DNA of 43,966 nucleotides from Enhygromyxa salina (lineage in GTDB: Bacteria; Myxococcota_A; Polyangia; Nannocystales; Nannocystaceae): NCBI RefSeq assembly GCF_002994615.1, contig NZ_PVNK01000056.1:1-43966 (forward strand), in the 5' to 3' direction. Both the position numbers and the translations under genes were made by a program. The first letter of the stretch is position 1, and each line of letters opens with the position of its first letter. The notes beneath the pieces are model-generated. The model was not told where the DNA came from and made no database searches. It saw only the letters and a list, made by a program, of their open reading frames with translations. Of this stretch, positions 1 to 13,800 are shown one piece after another.

Positions 1-127
1 AGGCTCTTGGTGCCGCGGCTCCAGGTCGGTCGGGTGGGCTTCGGAGGTGCTTTTCGTACGGCGATACCCCGAACTCGGACCTCCTGTCGCCTTTGTGCGC
101 TCTGCTCTTGGCGGGGGGTGACCCCGC
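1..127 (+). repeat. 127-bp direct repeat, copy 1
   Basis: Positions 1-127 are identical, base for base by eye, to 293-419 (offset 292). The window edge cuts the left side, so the unit may be longer. Positions 60-92 within it are repeated in inverted orientation at 241-273 with 29 of 33 bases matching. No coding sense is apparent. Confidence 0.9.
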
Positions 128-240
128 GCCGAAGCGCTGGCCGCTATCCTGCTGGCCGTGCCTGGGAAAGTTGCAGACGGTCGGGGCGGGGAGCTTGGAG
201 TTGTTGATGAGGCTGGGGCGTGCCGTTGGGGGTCCGCGCA

Positions 241-273
241 GGGCGACAGGAGGTCCGAGTACGGGGCGTCGCC
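241..273 (-). repeat. Inverted partial copy of the direct-repeat core
   Basis: The reverse complement of this stretch matches 60-92 and 352-384 at 29 of 33 positions. It lies between the two direct repeats, so it could pair with either one and form alternative stem-loops with loops of about 150 and 78 nt. Confidence 0.75.
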
Positions 274-292
274 TCTCCATCTGGGGTGCAGA

Positions 293-419
293 AGGCTCTT
301 GGTGCCGCGGCTCCAGGTCGGTCGGGTGGGCTTCGGAGGTGCTTTTCGTACGGCGATACCCCGAACTCGGACCTCCTGTCGCCTTTGTGCGCTCTGCTCT
401 TGGCGGGGGGTGACCCCGC
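293..419 (+). repeat. 127-bp direct repeat, copy 2
   Basis: Exact second copy of 1-127. Similarity stops at 420, where the two flanks diverge. The exact identity in otherwise unconstrained DNA suggests a recent duplication or ongoing homogenisation. Confidence 0.9.
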
Positions 420-476
420 TTTGGGCCGCGGGGCGGGATCTTGGCGCGGTCAGGAGTCTTCATCTTCATGGCGCTG

Positions 477-643
477 CTAGCAGCCCGGGGTGCAATGCCT
501 CGCGCCGCCTCGCTTGGCCTCTTCGCCGATGGCTTTGTCGCCAAAACCTTGCAGTACGCCCGGTACAGCGGCGTTTTGGCTTCGCGCCCTCGGCGAAAAA
601 TCCGGCGCGAGGCGACACGATGCATTGCACCCCGGGCTGCTAG
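477..643 (+). mobile_element. CTAG-ended long inverted-repeat element (copy A)
   Basis: The element starts CTAGCAGCCCGGGGTGCAAT and ends with the mirror image GCACCCCGGGCTGCTAG, giving two arms of about 80 nt that pair imperfectly, including GCCAAAAC/GTTTTGGC near the centre. Its left arm (477-561) recurs at 42497-42580 in the opposite orientation with two substitutions and one indel. A 17-nt match to its terminus lies at the stop codon of the peroxiredoxin gene (35907-35923). There is no transposase gene inside, so it behaves like a non-autonomous MITE or REP-type palindrome. Class and mobility are inferred. Confidence 0.7.
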
Positions 644-746
644 GCGACCGGTCGCGTCGCGGACGGCGGTCTGAAGGGGCTTTTTCTCGCCGTCAGGCAA
701 GGCCGGAGTGGGGTTCGGGGGGTTGGTCGTCCTCGGTCAATGTTTT

Positions 747-791
747 GATTGCGTGATTGCGTGATTGCGTGATTGCGTGATTGCGTGATTG
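747..791 (+). repeat. Octamer tandem array GATTGCGT x5.6
   Basis: Five perfect copies of GATTGCGT are followed by a partial sixth. The array is AT-richer than its surroundings. Length variation by slippage is expected for such arrays. No coding role is seen. Confidence 0.95.
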
Positions 792-1098
792 TGATCGTGT
801 GGCAGTCGGTGCATCCAGGTCTTTGGTGACGGCGATGGGGCTGGTCTTTCATCGATCTTCTTGGTGACCGCGAGCTCGCGGGGGGCGGTCGGGGCGTTCT
901 TTGCTGGGGCTTTTTCCCCTTGTCCGCGGTGGTTTTCGCGGTTGGTCGCGCGAGGATGTCGAACGTCGCGCTCAATGACTGGTGACAATAATTGACCCGG
1001 TCTGCGTCGCTTAAGGCGCCGGTTAAGTGGTGACCTCGCGGTGCGGGGCTTTGTCAATGAGTGTGGCCGGGTTGACGGGGCAATTGTCTGTGCGCTGC

Positions 1099-1104
1099 TA
1101 GGGA
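1099..1104 (+). promoter_or_regulatory. Candidate -10 hexamer TAGGGA
   Basis: Lies 7 nt before the ATG at 1112, with no purine-rich ribosome-binding site in between. A TTGACG at 1072-1077 is spaced rather far (21 nt) to be a good partner -35. Similar hexamers precede several other genes here, suggesting leaderless or near-leaderless transcripts. Confidence 0.3.
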
Positions 1105-1111
1105 TATCGGT

Positions 1112-3547
1112 ATGGATGCGCTCAACACCATCGCGCTTCGATCCCTGATGGCGCTCTGTGCCCTGCCCCTCGCTTGCGGAGGCGACGGGGCGAGCGCCGA
1201 GTCGAATTGGGGCTCCAGCATCGGCGATCCTCCGAGGGATACCGGTGACAATGATGGAGGCTCGGGCAACGGCGATATGAATGGATCGATGGACGATGGT
1301 GGGGGTGGTGATGGTAATGGTGACGGCGATGGTGACGGCGAGCCGGGGCCCGACTGTGCCGACAATCTCGAGTGTCCCGAAGGTCTGTGCGTCGAGGGGA
1401 TGTGCTGCGCCTTCGAGCTCGTGTGTGGGGGGGGCTGCTGCGCGGAGGGCGAGGTCTGCCTGTTCGACGCGTGCGTTGTTCCCGGTGAGGCGTGCACGAC
1501 CGCCGACGACTGTGACGAAGACGAGTACTGCGAGCTCGGTCTCGGCGAGCCGAGCCCCGGCCAGGGCCAGCCACCGCCGGGCCTGGTCTGCACCCAGAAG
1601 CTGCCGCCGACGGGCAGGTGCGTCGGGGCCCCGGTCGTGTGCACCGGCGAAGCCGACGATCCGCCGGACTGCGTCGAAGCCTGCGAGTACATGCCGACGC
1701 CCGGTGAGCTCAACGCCAGCCTCGAGTGGCAGTGGGGCCACAACGCGCCGCTGTTCATCAAGACCGACGTCTGGGCGACGCCGATGGTCGCGCGAATGTA
1801 CGACGCCAATTGCGACGGCGAGCTCGACGCCAACGACCCGCCCAACATGGTGTTCGTGTCGGGGAGCGCCAACGGCACCTGCTGCTCGTGCAACAACATG
1901 AACGCGTGCAGGACCGGGGTCCTCAACCTCCTCGACGGTCGCTCGGGCGAGCGGATCTGGGCCAACGACTCGCCCGAGCCGGACTCGAGCGGCTGGGCGG
2001 GGCTCTCGGTCGCCCTCGGTGACGTCGACGGTGATCAGCGCATCGATGTGGTCGCGATGACCGGCGAGGGCAAGATCGCGCTGGTCAACGCCAACGGTGA
2101 GGTCACGCGAATCAGTGACCTGCCGGTCGCGGACATCTCGAGCAACTTCGGCTGGGGCGGCGCGATCTCGATCGCAGACATGGATCACGACGGGCACCCG
2201 GAGATCGCCTTCGGTCGCAGCCTGTTCTCGACCAAAGATGGGGTCATCAAGCGCGAGTGGGTCGGGACCGAGGGCAAGGGCGGGGGGACCGGGCGCGAGA
2301 TCAGCCACATGGTCGACGTCGACGGTGACGGCGTGATGGATCTGCTCGCGGGCAACACCGTGTACGACATCAACGGGGACGTCATCTGGAAGCAAGAGGC
2401 CGTGCCCGACGGGTTCACGGCGGTCGCCGACTTCGACAAGGGCGGCTCGGCGGAGATCGTGCTGGTCAAGGGGGGCTTGTGGGTGCTCGACGCCAAGACC
2501 GGCGCGATCGAGCTCGGCCCGATCGATATCCCCTTCGAGGACACGCGCGGAGGCCCGCCGACGATCGCCGACTTCGACGGCGACGGCTGGCCCGAGATCG
2601 GGATCGCGGGCGGCAACGTCTATGTGGTCTACGACAACGACCTCTCGGTGTTGTGGCAGCACCCGACCCAGGACACGTCGAGCGCGGTGACCGGCTCCTC
2701 GGTGTTCGACTTCGAGGGCGACGGCCGGGCCGAGGTCGTGTACTCCGACGAGTGCTTCTTGCGCGTGTTTGATGGCATGACCGGGGAGCTGCGCTTTGCG
2801 ACCCCAAACACGACCTTCACCGCGACCGAGATGTTGGTCGTCGCCGACGTCGACGGCGACGACTCCGCCGAGATCGTGCAGGTGTCCAACAGCGGCAACT
2901 GGACCTGCGACCAGCCGCCGTGGACGCTGGGCGACCCGGACACGGGGCTCCCGCCGTGGGAGCCGGTCAGCGACAGCCAGCCCTACTATCGCGGCATCTC
3001 GGTCTACGGCGCCGCCGACAGCTCGTGGGTCGGGACCCGGACGATCTGGAACCAGCACGCGTACAGCGTCACCAACGTGTGCAGCTCGGGCGACAGCGCG
3101 TGCGACGAGCCCAACGTCTATGGCGCGATCCCGCTGCTCGAGCGGGTCAATTGGCTGCTGCCGTGGCTCAACAACTTCCGCCAGAACGTCCAGGACGCCG
3201 GGGTGTACGACGCACCCAACGCGACCGTCGACCTGAACGTCGAGTGCAGTGACCCGATGCGGATCTGGGTCAGCGTGCGCAACATCGGGCTCGCGTCGCT
3301 GCCGGCCGGGGTCACCGTCGAGGTCCGGCGCCTCGACACCCAGGCCGTCGTCGGCGAGGTCGTCACGGACCAAGCGCTCTTCCCTGGCCAGATCCAGGGC
3401 CTCGAGCTGCAGACGGCGCTCGGGCCAGACCAAACGCTGGAGTTCGTCGGCGAGGTCGTGGTCGACCCGAGCGACCCGACCTTCGTCGAGTGCAAGGACG
3501 ACGACAACCTGTCCGAGCCGGCCTCGGCGTTTTGTGCGGTCCCGTGA
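1112..3547 (+). CDS. Lipoprotein with seven FG-GAP/VCBS-like repeats
   Basis: An 811-residue predicted exported lipoprotein. Residues 1-22 form a signal peptide with lipobox LPLAC (lipidated Cys22). An acidic Gly/Asp/Asn linker follows at about 40-85, then a Cys-rich segment (about 88-220). Roughly residues 300-600 hold seven FG-GAP/VCBS-like units, each starting with an acidic loop such as DVDGDQ, DMDHDG, DFDGDG or DFEGDG. That number fits a seven-bladed, calcium-binding beta-propeller. The C-terminal 120 residues look like a CARDB-type beta-sandwich. Such proteins are common on myxobacterial surfaces; the ligand is unknown. The ATG is chosen because it gives a clean signal peptide. The gene ends 75 bp from the convergent PKS stop, and I see no functional link to the PKS. 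The long antisense frame (737-3433) is a composition artefact. Confidence 0.88.
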   Translation: MDALNTIALRSLMALCALPLACGGDGASAESNWGSSIGDPPRDTGDNDGGSGNGDMNGSMDDGGGGDGNGDGDGDGEPGPDCADNLECPEGLCVEGMCCAFELVCGGGCCAEGEVCLFDACVVPGEACTTADDCDEDEYCELGLGEPSPGQGQPPPGLVCTQKLPPTGRCVGAPVVCTGEADDPPDCVEACEYMPTPGELNASLEWQWGHNAPLFIKTDVWATPMVARMYDANCDGELDANDPPNMVFVSGSANGTCCSCNNMNACRTGVLNLLDGRSGERIWANDSPEPDSSGWAGLSVALGDVDGDQRIDVVAMTGEGKIALVNANGEVTRISDLPVADISSNFGWGGAISIADMDHDGHPEIAFGRSLFSTKDGVIKREWVGTEGKGGGTGREISHMVDVDGDGVMDLLAGNTVYDINGDVIWKQEAVPDGFTAVADFDKGGSAEIVLVKGGLWVLDAKTGAIELGPIDIPFEDTRGGPPTIADFDGDGWPEIGIAGGNVYVVYDNDLSVLWQHPTQDTSSAVTGSSVFDFEGDGRAEVVYSDECFLRVFDGMTGELRFATPNTTFTATEMLVVADVDGDDSAEIVQVSNSGNWTCDQPPWTLGDPDTGLPPWEPVSDSQPYYRGISVYGAADSSWVGTRTIWNQHAYSVTNVCSSGDSACDEPNVYGAIPLLERVNWLLPWLNNFRQNVQDAGVYDAPNATVDLNVECSDPMRIWVSVRNIGLASLPAGVTVEVRRLDTQAVVGEVVTDQALFPGQIQGLELQTALGPDQTLEFVGEVVVDPSDPTFVECKDDDNLSEPASAFCAVP

Positions 3548-3622
3548 ACGAGGCGCTCAGCGCCCTCGCCGAGGCCTCGCGGACCTGCCCGACAGCCGCC
3601 GGCCCTCGCACGATTCAGGCCG

Positions 3623-7810
<4,188 letters not shown>

Positions 7811-7834
7811 GCTTGGAAGGGGCTCGTTTCTTGC

Positions 7835-10800
7835 TCAGGGCACGGGCTCGGCGAGCTCGCGCAAGAGCGCGGCCATGACCTCGTCGTCGCTCGCGTGTTC
7901 GACCTCGGGGTGCTCGGCCGGGGTCGGGTTCGTGGCGGCTGGCGTCACCAGGATCTTGCCAGGCTCGGACGATTTGGCCGCCGCGGGCGTGACGAGCTCG
8001 AGCAGGTGCTCGGCCAGCGCCCCGATCGTGGGGAAGGTGAACAACAAGGTGCTCGGGAGTCGCTCGAGTGGGGGTGGGATCAGAGTCTGGAGCTGGTTGC
8101 GCAGCTCCAGGCTCATCAGCGAGTCGAGCCCGAGCTCGGCGAGGGGTTGGTCGTGGCTGATCTGCGCGGCCGCGACACCGAGCACGGTCGCGGCACGCTC
8201 GGCGATCCAGCGGGCGAGCTCGCGCTGTCGCTCGCGGGCTCCGTGGGTGTCCGAGAGCAGGGCCTCGAGGGACAGCGAGGGGCTGGTTGCTGGGCCTCCG
8301 GCGGCCGCCGACTCGGGCTCGATCAGGGCGAAGCGCGGGGTCCGAGCCATGTCCGGCTGCGCGTCGCGGTAGGCCGGCCAGTCGAGCGGCGTCGCGCTGA
8401 CGCTCGCGGGCGTGGTCGCGCTCGTCAACAGCCGCGCGAGCAGATCGGTGCCCGCGTCGGGCGTCAGCGAGGGCAGGCCGCGCCGGGCGAGGCGAGCGCC
8501 GCGACGCTCGTCGCCGGCGGCGAGGCCGATGTCCCTCCACGCTCCCCACGCGACCGAGAGGGCCGGCAGCCCCTGCCCACGACGCGCGGCCGCGAGGCCG
8601 TCGAGGTAGGCGTTGGCGAGGGCGTAGGCGCTCTGGCCCGGCGAGCCGAGCACGCCCGAGAGCGAGGAGAAGAGCACGAAGTGCATCAGCGGCAGCTCGC
8701 GGGTGAGCTCGTCGAGGTGCCGCGCGCCGTGGACCTTGGCGGCGATGACCCTGGCGAAGCGCGCGTCGTCGAGGTCGCGGAGCAGGGCGTCGTCGAGCAC
8801 GCCCGCGCAGTGAATGACGCCCTCGAGCTCATGCTCGTGGGCGCCGACGAGCTCGGCGAGAGCGTCGCGATTGGCGACGTCGCAGGCGGCGAACACGAGC
8901 TCGGCCCCGCGCGCTCGCAAGGCGGTGATCGCCGCCTCGCTCGCGGCGCTCGGGGGTCGACGCGCGACCAGGACCAGGCGCCCGACGCCAGCGCCGACCA
9001 GCAGCTCGGCGCAGCGCAGGCCGAGCGCGCCGGTGCCTCCGGTGATCAGCCAGGTCCCGCCAAACAAGCCGAGCTCGGCCGAGCCCGCGACCGGCAGCAT
9101 GATCCGCCCGGCGGCGCCCGGGTCAGCCTCGGGGTCGGACACCTGCAACACCAGCTTGCCCGTGTGCCGGGCGCGGGCCATCTCGCGCAGGGCATCGGCG
9201 CCGCGCTCGATCGGCCAGACCCGAGCGGGGAGGGGCTGAAGGCGGCCGGCCTCGACGCGCTTGACGAGCTCGCGCAGCCCGTGGCTGAGGGCCCCCGAGG
9301 CGAGCAGCGCGGGCTCGCCGACGTCGATCGCGAAGAAGGCGACGTTCTTGCGAAACACCGCCATGCCCAGGCGTCGGTCGGCGTAGATGTCGGTCCGCCC
9401 GATCTCGAGGAAGCGCCCGCCGCTGCGCAGGATCTCGACGCCGAGGCGCAGATCTTCGCCGGGCAGGGTGTTGAGCACGATGTCGACGCCCTCGCCGTCG
9501 GTGGCCTCGCGCAGGCCCTCGAACCACTCGTGCGAGCGCGAGCTCCAGGCCTGCCTGCAGCCGAGCTCGACGAGCAAGGCGCGCTTGTCGGGGGTCCCGG
9601 CGGTGCCGTAGACCTCGGCGCCGAGGTCGAGGGCGATCTGCAGGGCCGCCTGCCCGACGCCTCCGCTCGCCGAGTGGATCAACAGGCGATCCTTCGGGCC
9701 GATCTCGGCGAGGGTCACGAGGGCGTGAAAGGCGGTCAAGAACGCGCCGGGGAGGGTCGCGGCGGCCGTCGCCGACAGGCCCACGGGGCGGCGCGCGAGC
9801 AGCGACGCGGGGGTGATCGCGTGGCTGCCAAAGCCCCCGCCGGTCAAGATCGCGATCACGGGATCGCCGACGGACCAGCCGACGACCTCGGGGCCGAGAC
9901 GCGCGATCCGTCCGCTGCACTCGACCCCGAGCGGGGGCGGGCCATCGACGCCGGGGTAGAGGCCGTGGGCCTTGAGCACGTCGGAGAAGCTGACCCCAGC
10001 CGCCTCGATTGCGATCTCGACCTCGCCGCGGCCGGGCTCGCCACGCTCGAGCTCACGCAGCGCGAGGCTGCCGAGGTCGCCCGGTTGGGCGCAGGTGAGC
10101 CGGAACGCGCGGCCCTCGGCGTCGGCGATCCGCTGCGGGGGCGCGGGGGGGATCGGCGCGCCGCGCCAGCGCCCCACCCATCGCTCGTTGTCACGCAAGA
10201 CGAGCTCGCGCTCATCGTCGTCGGCGAGCAGGTGATCGAGCATCGCCTCGATCGAGGCCGAGGGGCGCCCGCGCGGAGCGAGCCCGCGCGGAGCGAGAGC
10301 GAGATCGATCAGCGAGAGATCCCACTGCGGGAGCTCGTGGCGCAGCGTCCGGCCCAGGCCCCAGGCCGCGCGCGCGGACGGGTTGATCGGCTCCGACGCG
10401 TCGGGATCTCGACCCTCGATCGACCAGGCTCCGCGGGTCACCAGCGCGACCTTGGCGGGCCCCGCTTCGGCGCGGGCGAGGTGTTGCAGCGGCCGCCACA
10501 GCTCGTCGAGGGCCTCGGTCCCGAGGTGGATCGAGGTCGCGCCTTCGAGCTCGGCCGGGGTCGGCGGCGTCGAGCCATCGACCCGCGTGATCTCGTCGAC
10601 GCCGCGCTCGCGCAGGGCCTCGGCGATCGTGCTTGCGAGCTCGTCTTCGCCGCCGCAGATCAGCCAGCGCCCGCTCGGCGCGCGTGCGCCCTCGACGGCC
10701 GGGGCGCGGAGCCAGGTGTCTTCGAACAGGCGCAGGTCGTCGGGGCTCGCGGTCTGCGACTCGACCCGCGCGAGCCGGAGGCCCCGCATCGTCGCGACCG

Positions 10801-13800
10801 TGGCGCCGTCGACGGTGTGGACGACCAGGTCGGCGACGGCGTGGCGGGCCTCGCTCTCGCCCGCTTCGGGCTCGCGCAAGGAGGCGTGAACAAAGGCTCG
10901 GCTCGGGGGCGGGCCGTGGACGACCAGGGACTCGACGCCGACGGGCAGCCAGCGGCCGGGGGGGAGCAGCAAGGCGGCGGCGTGCTGGGCCGCGTCGACC
11001 CAGGCCGGGTGCAGCGAGCCTTCGCGCGCGACCTCCTCGGTCGCGCGCAGCTCGGCGAGGGCCTCGCCCGCGCCGACGCGGAGCTCGACGATGCCGCGAA
11101 AGGCCGGCCCGTAGCGGAGGCCGTCGGCGGCCATCCGCGCGTAGAGGGCTTCACCGGGGACGAGCTCGGGGCAGCGCTCGCGCAGCTTGGCCAGGTCGAC
11201 GCGCCGGTCGGCCGCGGCTTCGGCTGGGGCGCCCGCGATCAGCCGAGCGCGGGCGTGGCGGATCCACGCGCCGCCCTTCGCCGACAAGATCTCGGCGTCC
11301 CAGAGCCCGGGCTCGACCACGCGGCAGACCGCCTGAAGCTCGACCTGCTCATCGTCGGCGAGGGTCAAGGCGGCCTCGATCTCGAGCTCGCGGAGCTCGA
11401 GCTCGCCGTCGTGGGCGCCGACGGCCCGCCGCGCCCAGACCGAGTAGGCGGCGCCCGGGACGACGGTCAGCGCACCGACCCGATGGTCGGCGAGCCAAGC
11501 TTGCGCGCCGAGCTCGATCGACAGGACCCGAACACCCTCGTTGCCGGCCTCGGCGACGACCCGGCCCTCGCTCGAGCTCCGCGCGGGTCCGGTCGCGGGC
11601 CAGTAGCGCTGGCGATCCCACGGGTAGGTCGGGAGCTCGATGAAGCTGCCCTCGGGGTTGAGCGCCGACCAGTCCGGGTCGTGGCCGCGCTCGTAGAGCC
11701 GCCCGACCAGCTCGAGCATGCTGCGGCGGTCGCCGAGGTCGTGGCGCAGGCTCGGCAGGCACACGGACCGGGTCTCGCCTCGGCTGTCCTGGGCCTCGCA
11801 CCACTGCTTGACGCCGTAGCCGAGGACCGGGTGCGGGCCGATCTCCACGAAGGTCACGGGCCCGCGCGAGAGCAGCTCGAGCACGACCTCGTCGAAGCGC
11901 ACGGGCGCGCGGAGGTTGTCGCTCCAGTAGCTTGGATCGAGCTCGGCCCCGGTCACCGCGCGGGCGCGGACGGTCGAGTACATGGTGGTCGTCGCGGGCT
12001 GGGGGCGGAGGCCGCTGAGCGCCGCCTGCAGCGGCTCGACCAGGACGTCCATGCCCGGGCTGTGCGAGGCGTAGCCAATCGCGACCCGACGGAAGAAGCG
12101 CCCGCGCGCTCGGATCCGGCTGCCAAAGCGATCGAGGGCCTCGGGGGCGCCCGCGAGCAAGACCGTCTGCGGGCCGTTGACCGCGGCGATGTGGAGCTCG
12201 TCGTCGAGCTCGGCCTCGGCCTCGGCGCGCGAGAGCTCCACGACCGCCATGCCTCCGGCCGGCGCCTGCTCGGCGACGAGGCGACTGCGGCTCTCGATCA
12301 CCCGGCCGGCGTCAGCGAGGCCGAGCGCGCCGGAGGTCACCGCTGCCGCGACTTCGCCGATTGAGTGGCCAAGGACCGCGTCGGGTCGCAGCCCCCAGCC
12401 CTCGAGCAGACGGGCGAGGGCGATCTGGATCGCGCACAGTAGCGGTTGGACGACCTCGGCCCGATCGAGGCGCGAGTTGGCCTCCGGCGCGTTGAGCTCG
12501 TCGCGGAGCGACCACCCAAGGGTGGGCTCGAAGGCGTCGGCGATCGCGTCGAAGGCAGCTCGAAAGCTCGGCGCTTCGGCATGGAGCTCCCGGGCCATGC
12601 CGAGCGCGTGTGAGCCCTGCCCGGAGAACACGAAGACCAGACGGGAGCGACGCCCAACCTTGATGGTCTGCGCGTCGCGCAGGAGCCCGGGGAGCTCGTC
12701 GAGCTCGCCGACTACCGCAGTCCGCAACCTGTGATGATCGCGGTGGGACCCAAGGGTCGCGACGATATCGCTGAGCTCGGTCGGGGTGGAGGCGGCGACG
12801 CGATCGGCGAGGGCCCGCGCCCAGGCCGTCGACGCGGCCGGTGAGCGGGCGGAGACCGGGATCAACCAGGGCCGCGGGCTGACGCGAGCTGGCGCGGCGG
12901 TGACCCTTTTTGCCGGGGCTGAGCTCGGGGGTGCTTGCTCGAGGACGATGTGGACGTTGGTGCCGCTGAAGCCGAACGAGCTCACGCCCGCGAGCCGTCG
13001 CCCCGCCCTCGGCTCCCACGCGACCGCGCGCCTGGGGATCTCGGCGCGCAGCGGCGCGAGGTCGATGTCGGGGTTGAGGGTGTCGAGGTTGAGGTGGGGG
13101 GGCACGACGCCGTGGCGAAGCGCGAGCACGACCTTGAGGACCCCGGTGATCCCCGCGGCGGCCTCGAGGTGGCCGAGGTTGGTCTTGTGCGAGCCGAGCC
13201 ACAGGCGCTCGGCCCGACCGCCGAAGACCTCCGTCAACGCCCGGACCTCGATCGGATCCCCGAGGGGCGTCCCGGTCCCGTGGGCCTCGATCATCGAGAC
13301 CTCGTTGGGCTCGACGCGGGCGCGCTCGAGGGCCGCGCGGATCACCGCGGCCTGCGAGGCGGGGTTGGGGACCGTCAGGCCGCTGGCGTGGCCGTCGTGG
13401 AGCACCGCCGAGCCCCGGATCAGGGCCAGGATCCGATCCCCGGCGCGCTCGGCCTCGGACAGGCGCCGCAGCGCGAGGACCACGCAGCCCTCGCCGCGGA
13501 CGTAGCCGTCGGCGGCGACATCAAAGGTCCGACAGCGGCCGCTCGGCGACATCGCGCGGTTGCGGCTGAGGAACACGCCGAGCTCGGGCGCGAGCATCAC
13601 GTTCACGCCGCCGACGAGGGCGCGCTCGCACTCGCCGAGGCGCAGCGAGGTCGCCGCGAGGTGGAGGGCCACGAGCGACGAGGAGCACGCGGTGTCAATC
13701 GCCATGCTCGGCCCCTCGAGGCCCCAGGTGTGCGACAGCCGGCCGGCGGCGACGGAGGTGTCGGTGCCGGTGAAGTCGTAGGCGCCGATGTCCTCGGCCG

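Larger units (their letters stand above)
1..1111. other. Repeat-rich stretch without a convincing gene
   Basis: Several short open frames exist on both strands, but none has a recognisable domain, and those in 1-480 mostly translate duplicated DNA. The stretch holds a 127-bp direct repeat, a partly inverted copy of its core at 241-273, a long hairpin element (477-643) and an octamer tandem array (747-791). From about 800 to 1050 I see nothing identifiable. It most resembles a repeat-accumulating intergenic region upstream of the lipoprotein gene at 1112. Confidence 0.6.

Noticed and set aside
747..791. Possible CRISPR array
   Set aside because: Octamers are directly adjacent without spacers, and no cas genes are present.
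737..3433. An 898-residue open frame on the minus strand
   Set aside because: It is antisense to the lipoprotein with clear signal peptide and repeats; its Asp/Val/Arg-rich translation has no domain and reflects GC-rich codon bias.
3548..3622. Short inverted repeat GGCGCT/AGCGCC as terminator between lipoprotein and PKS genes
   Set aside because: The loop would be a single base and there is no T-tract, so it does not support a terminator call.
7895..12364. A 1489-residue plus-strand frame within the PKS
   Set aside because: Same reason: a shadow of the minus-strand module 3 coding sequence.
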